DNA from: Spirochaetaceae bacterium | GTDB taxonomy: Bacteria; Spirochaetota; Leptospiria; Leptospirales; Leptonemataceae | DNA: 64,000 nucleotides | Direction: 5' to 3' | NCBI GenBank assembly: GCA_002730875.1 | Contig: PCBI01000005.1 | Location: forward strand, 248,001-312,000 | In this document: in pieces, positions 63,346-64,000 of the stretch | Numbering within the stretch: position 1 is the stretch's first letter | Layout: each line of letters begins with the position of its first letter | Translations under genes and position numbers: made by a program | The notes under the pieces: generated by a model | Database searches by the model: none | Seen by the model: the letters and a program-made list of their open reading frames with translations, nothing else | Told to the model about the DNA's origin: nothing

Positions 63346-63846
63346 ATGGAACCGCAGGAAAACCGAAATCGGCCGCGATGGCCGTTCATACTGATTGTAA
63401 TTCCGCCATTGCTTTTCGCATTGGGAGTGTTCCTGGATCACCGGGAAGAAGCGATTCTGCAGCGGATGCAAAGCGCTTCCGGCCAGATTCAGAAGGCTGA
63501 AGTTTACTCCAAAGGCCAGGGCGAATCCACCACCTATCACCTGGATTTAAGGTACGAATACACGATCGCGGAGCGAGATTATTCAGGGTACAAAATCGGT
63601 CTGGCCAACATCATGTATAACGAGAAAGCAGAGGCTCTGGAAGTCTTAAAGAAATACCCGAAGGGTTCGCAGGTTACGGTGTACTACGATCCGCAAGATC
63701 CGGAACTGGCTGTACTCGAAAAAAGCGAACCCGGCAACGGCGCCATGACCATGGCACTTTCGGTAATCCTGCTTCTGATCCTATGGCCCGTGGCATTCCT
63801 GGTCTTATGGCAGGCGCGAAAGAACCAGACCAGCGCAAAGCTTTGA
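63346..63846 (+). CDS. DUF3592-type membrane protein
   Basis: A 166-residue protein with an N-terminal helix (FILIVIPPLLFALGVFL), a periplasmic DUF3592 domain (KAEVYSKGQGESTTYHLDLRYEYTI and VTVYYDPQDPELAVLEK) and a C-terminal helix (LSVILLLILWPVAFLVLW). Topology in-out-in or the reverse. Function unknown. Confidence 0.82.
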   Translation: MEPQENRNRPRWPFILIVIPPLLFALGVFLDHREEAILQRMQSASGQIQKAEVYSKGQGESTTYHLDLRYEYTIAERDYSGYKIGLANIMYNEKAEALEVLKKYPKGSQVTVYYDPQDPELAVLEKSEPGNGAMTMALSVILLLILWPVAFLVLWQARKNQTSAKL

Positions 63847-63862
63847 ATTCGCGGCGCCGAAT

Positions 63863-63978
63863 GATTGCGCAGGGGACGACGTAGGGCGATTGCACAGGGG
63901 ACGACGTAGGGCGATTGCGCAAGGGACGACGTAGGGAGACTTCGCGGAGGACGACGTAGGGCGACTGCGCAGGGGACG
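63863..63978. repeat. 25-bp tandem repeat, 4.6 copies
   Basis: Units start at 63863, 63888, 63913, 63938 and 63963 (last incomplete); the core is gattgcgcaggggacgacg with small changes. The period is not a multiple of three, so it is not a coding repeat. It lies directly after the DUF3592 gene, and the window ends 22 bases beyond it. Confidence 0.85.
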
Positions 63979-64000
63979 CGTGCAATGAGCTCGCGTTCTA

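Noticed and set aside
63674..63985. Minus-strand frame over the 25-bp repeats
   Set aside because: The repeat period is not a multiple of three, and the frame is antisense to the DUF3592 gene end.

Overview
The window looks like chromosomal DNA of a Gram-negative bacterium with G+C somewhat above one half (judged by eye). Many short lipoproteins with loose lipoboxes (LTAC, LTGC, VMC, LSC, ITSC, VSC), FadL and TolC barrels, STAS and cyclic-nucleotide regulators and a single-chain biotin carboxylase/carrier protein suggest a spirochaete of the Leptospirales, perhaps near Leptonema or Turneriella. This placement is inference; there is no rRNA or other marker gene to prove it.

Layout. 1-6.2 kb: an RND efflux pump and TolC-type channel behind a lipoprotein, with no adaptor gene. 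6.2-11.5 kb: an amidoligase-type set (N-formylglutamate amidohydrolase-like enzyme, GCS2 carboxylate-amine ligase, RLAN/RimK-like ATP-grasp ligase, C39-like peptidase) surrounding two small divergent genes for a PEGKGKP-repeat secreted protein and a 52-residue lipoprotein. 11.6-15.8 kb: a voltage-sensor-like membrane protein, a small conserved-looking protein, a beta-barrel and DNA polymerase IV. 15.9-23.9 kb: an overlapping three-gene operon of two very large lipoproteins and a FadL-type porin. Its promoter carries a 14-bp palindromic operator in the spacer, and a DUF2804 gene diverges from it.

25-43 kb is mostly housekeeping on the minus strand: SUKH-like, DUF445, enoyl-CoA hydratase, gltX with two lipoproteins, a TrmA/RumA-type RNA methyltransferase, xseB, then a GlmU-like protein, GlmS and a GlmM-like mutase, so hexosamine (UDP-GlcNAc) genes sit close together. 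tRNA-Leu(GAG), a CheX-like protein, a HIT protein, a cupin, two cyclic-nucleotide-binding proteins and TtcA follow. 43-50 kb holds lipoproteins, an MBL-fold hydrolase, a STAS protein, a tight operon (exported protein, J-domain protein, lipoprotein GH3/NagZ) and a HiPIP.

50-54.5 kb is an accessory island. It opens with a strong terminator, a run of perfect short hairpins and a possible IS end, then carries small genes in both orientations (DKNYY-type, LRR/zinc-ribbon, three small unknowns, a lipoprotein) and one gene that is broken across three frames. Core genes resume with an NADPH-dependent FMN reductase-like protein, a DUF4015 glycoside hydrolase-like protein, the 909-residue biotin carboxylase/BCCP protein, a BFD-type [2Fe-2S] protein, a DinB-family protein, a large lipoprotein, DUF427 and DUF3592. 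The window ends in a 25-bp tandem repeat.
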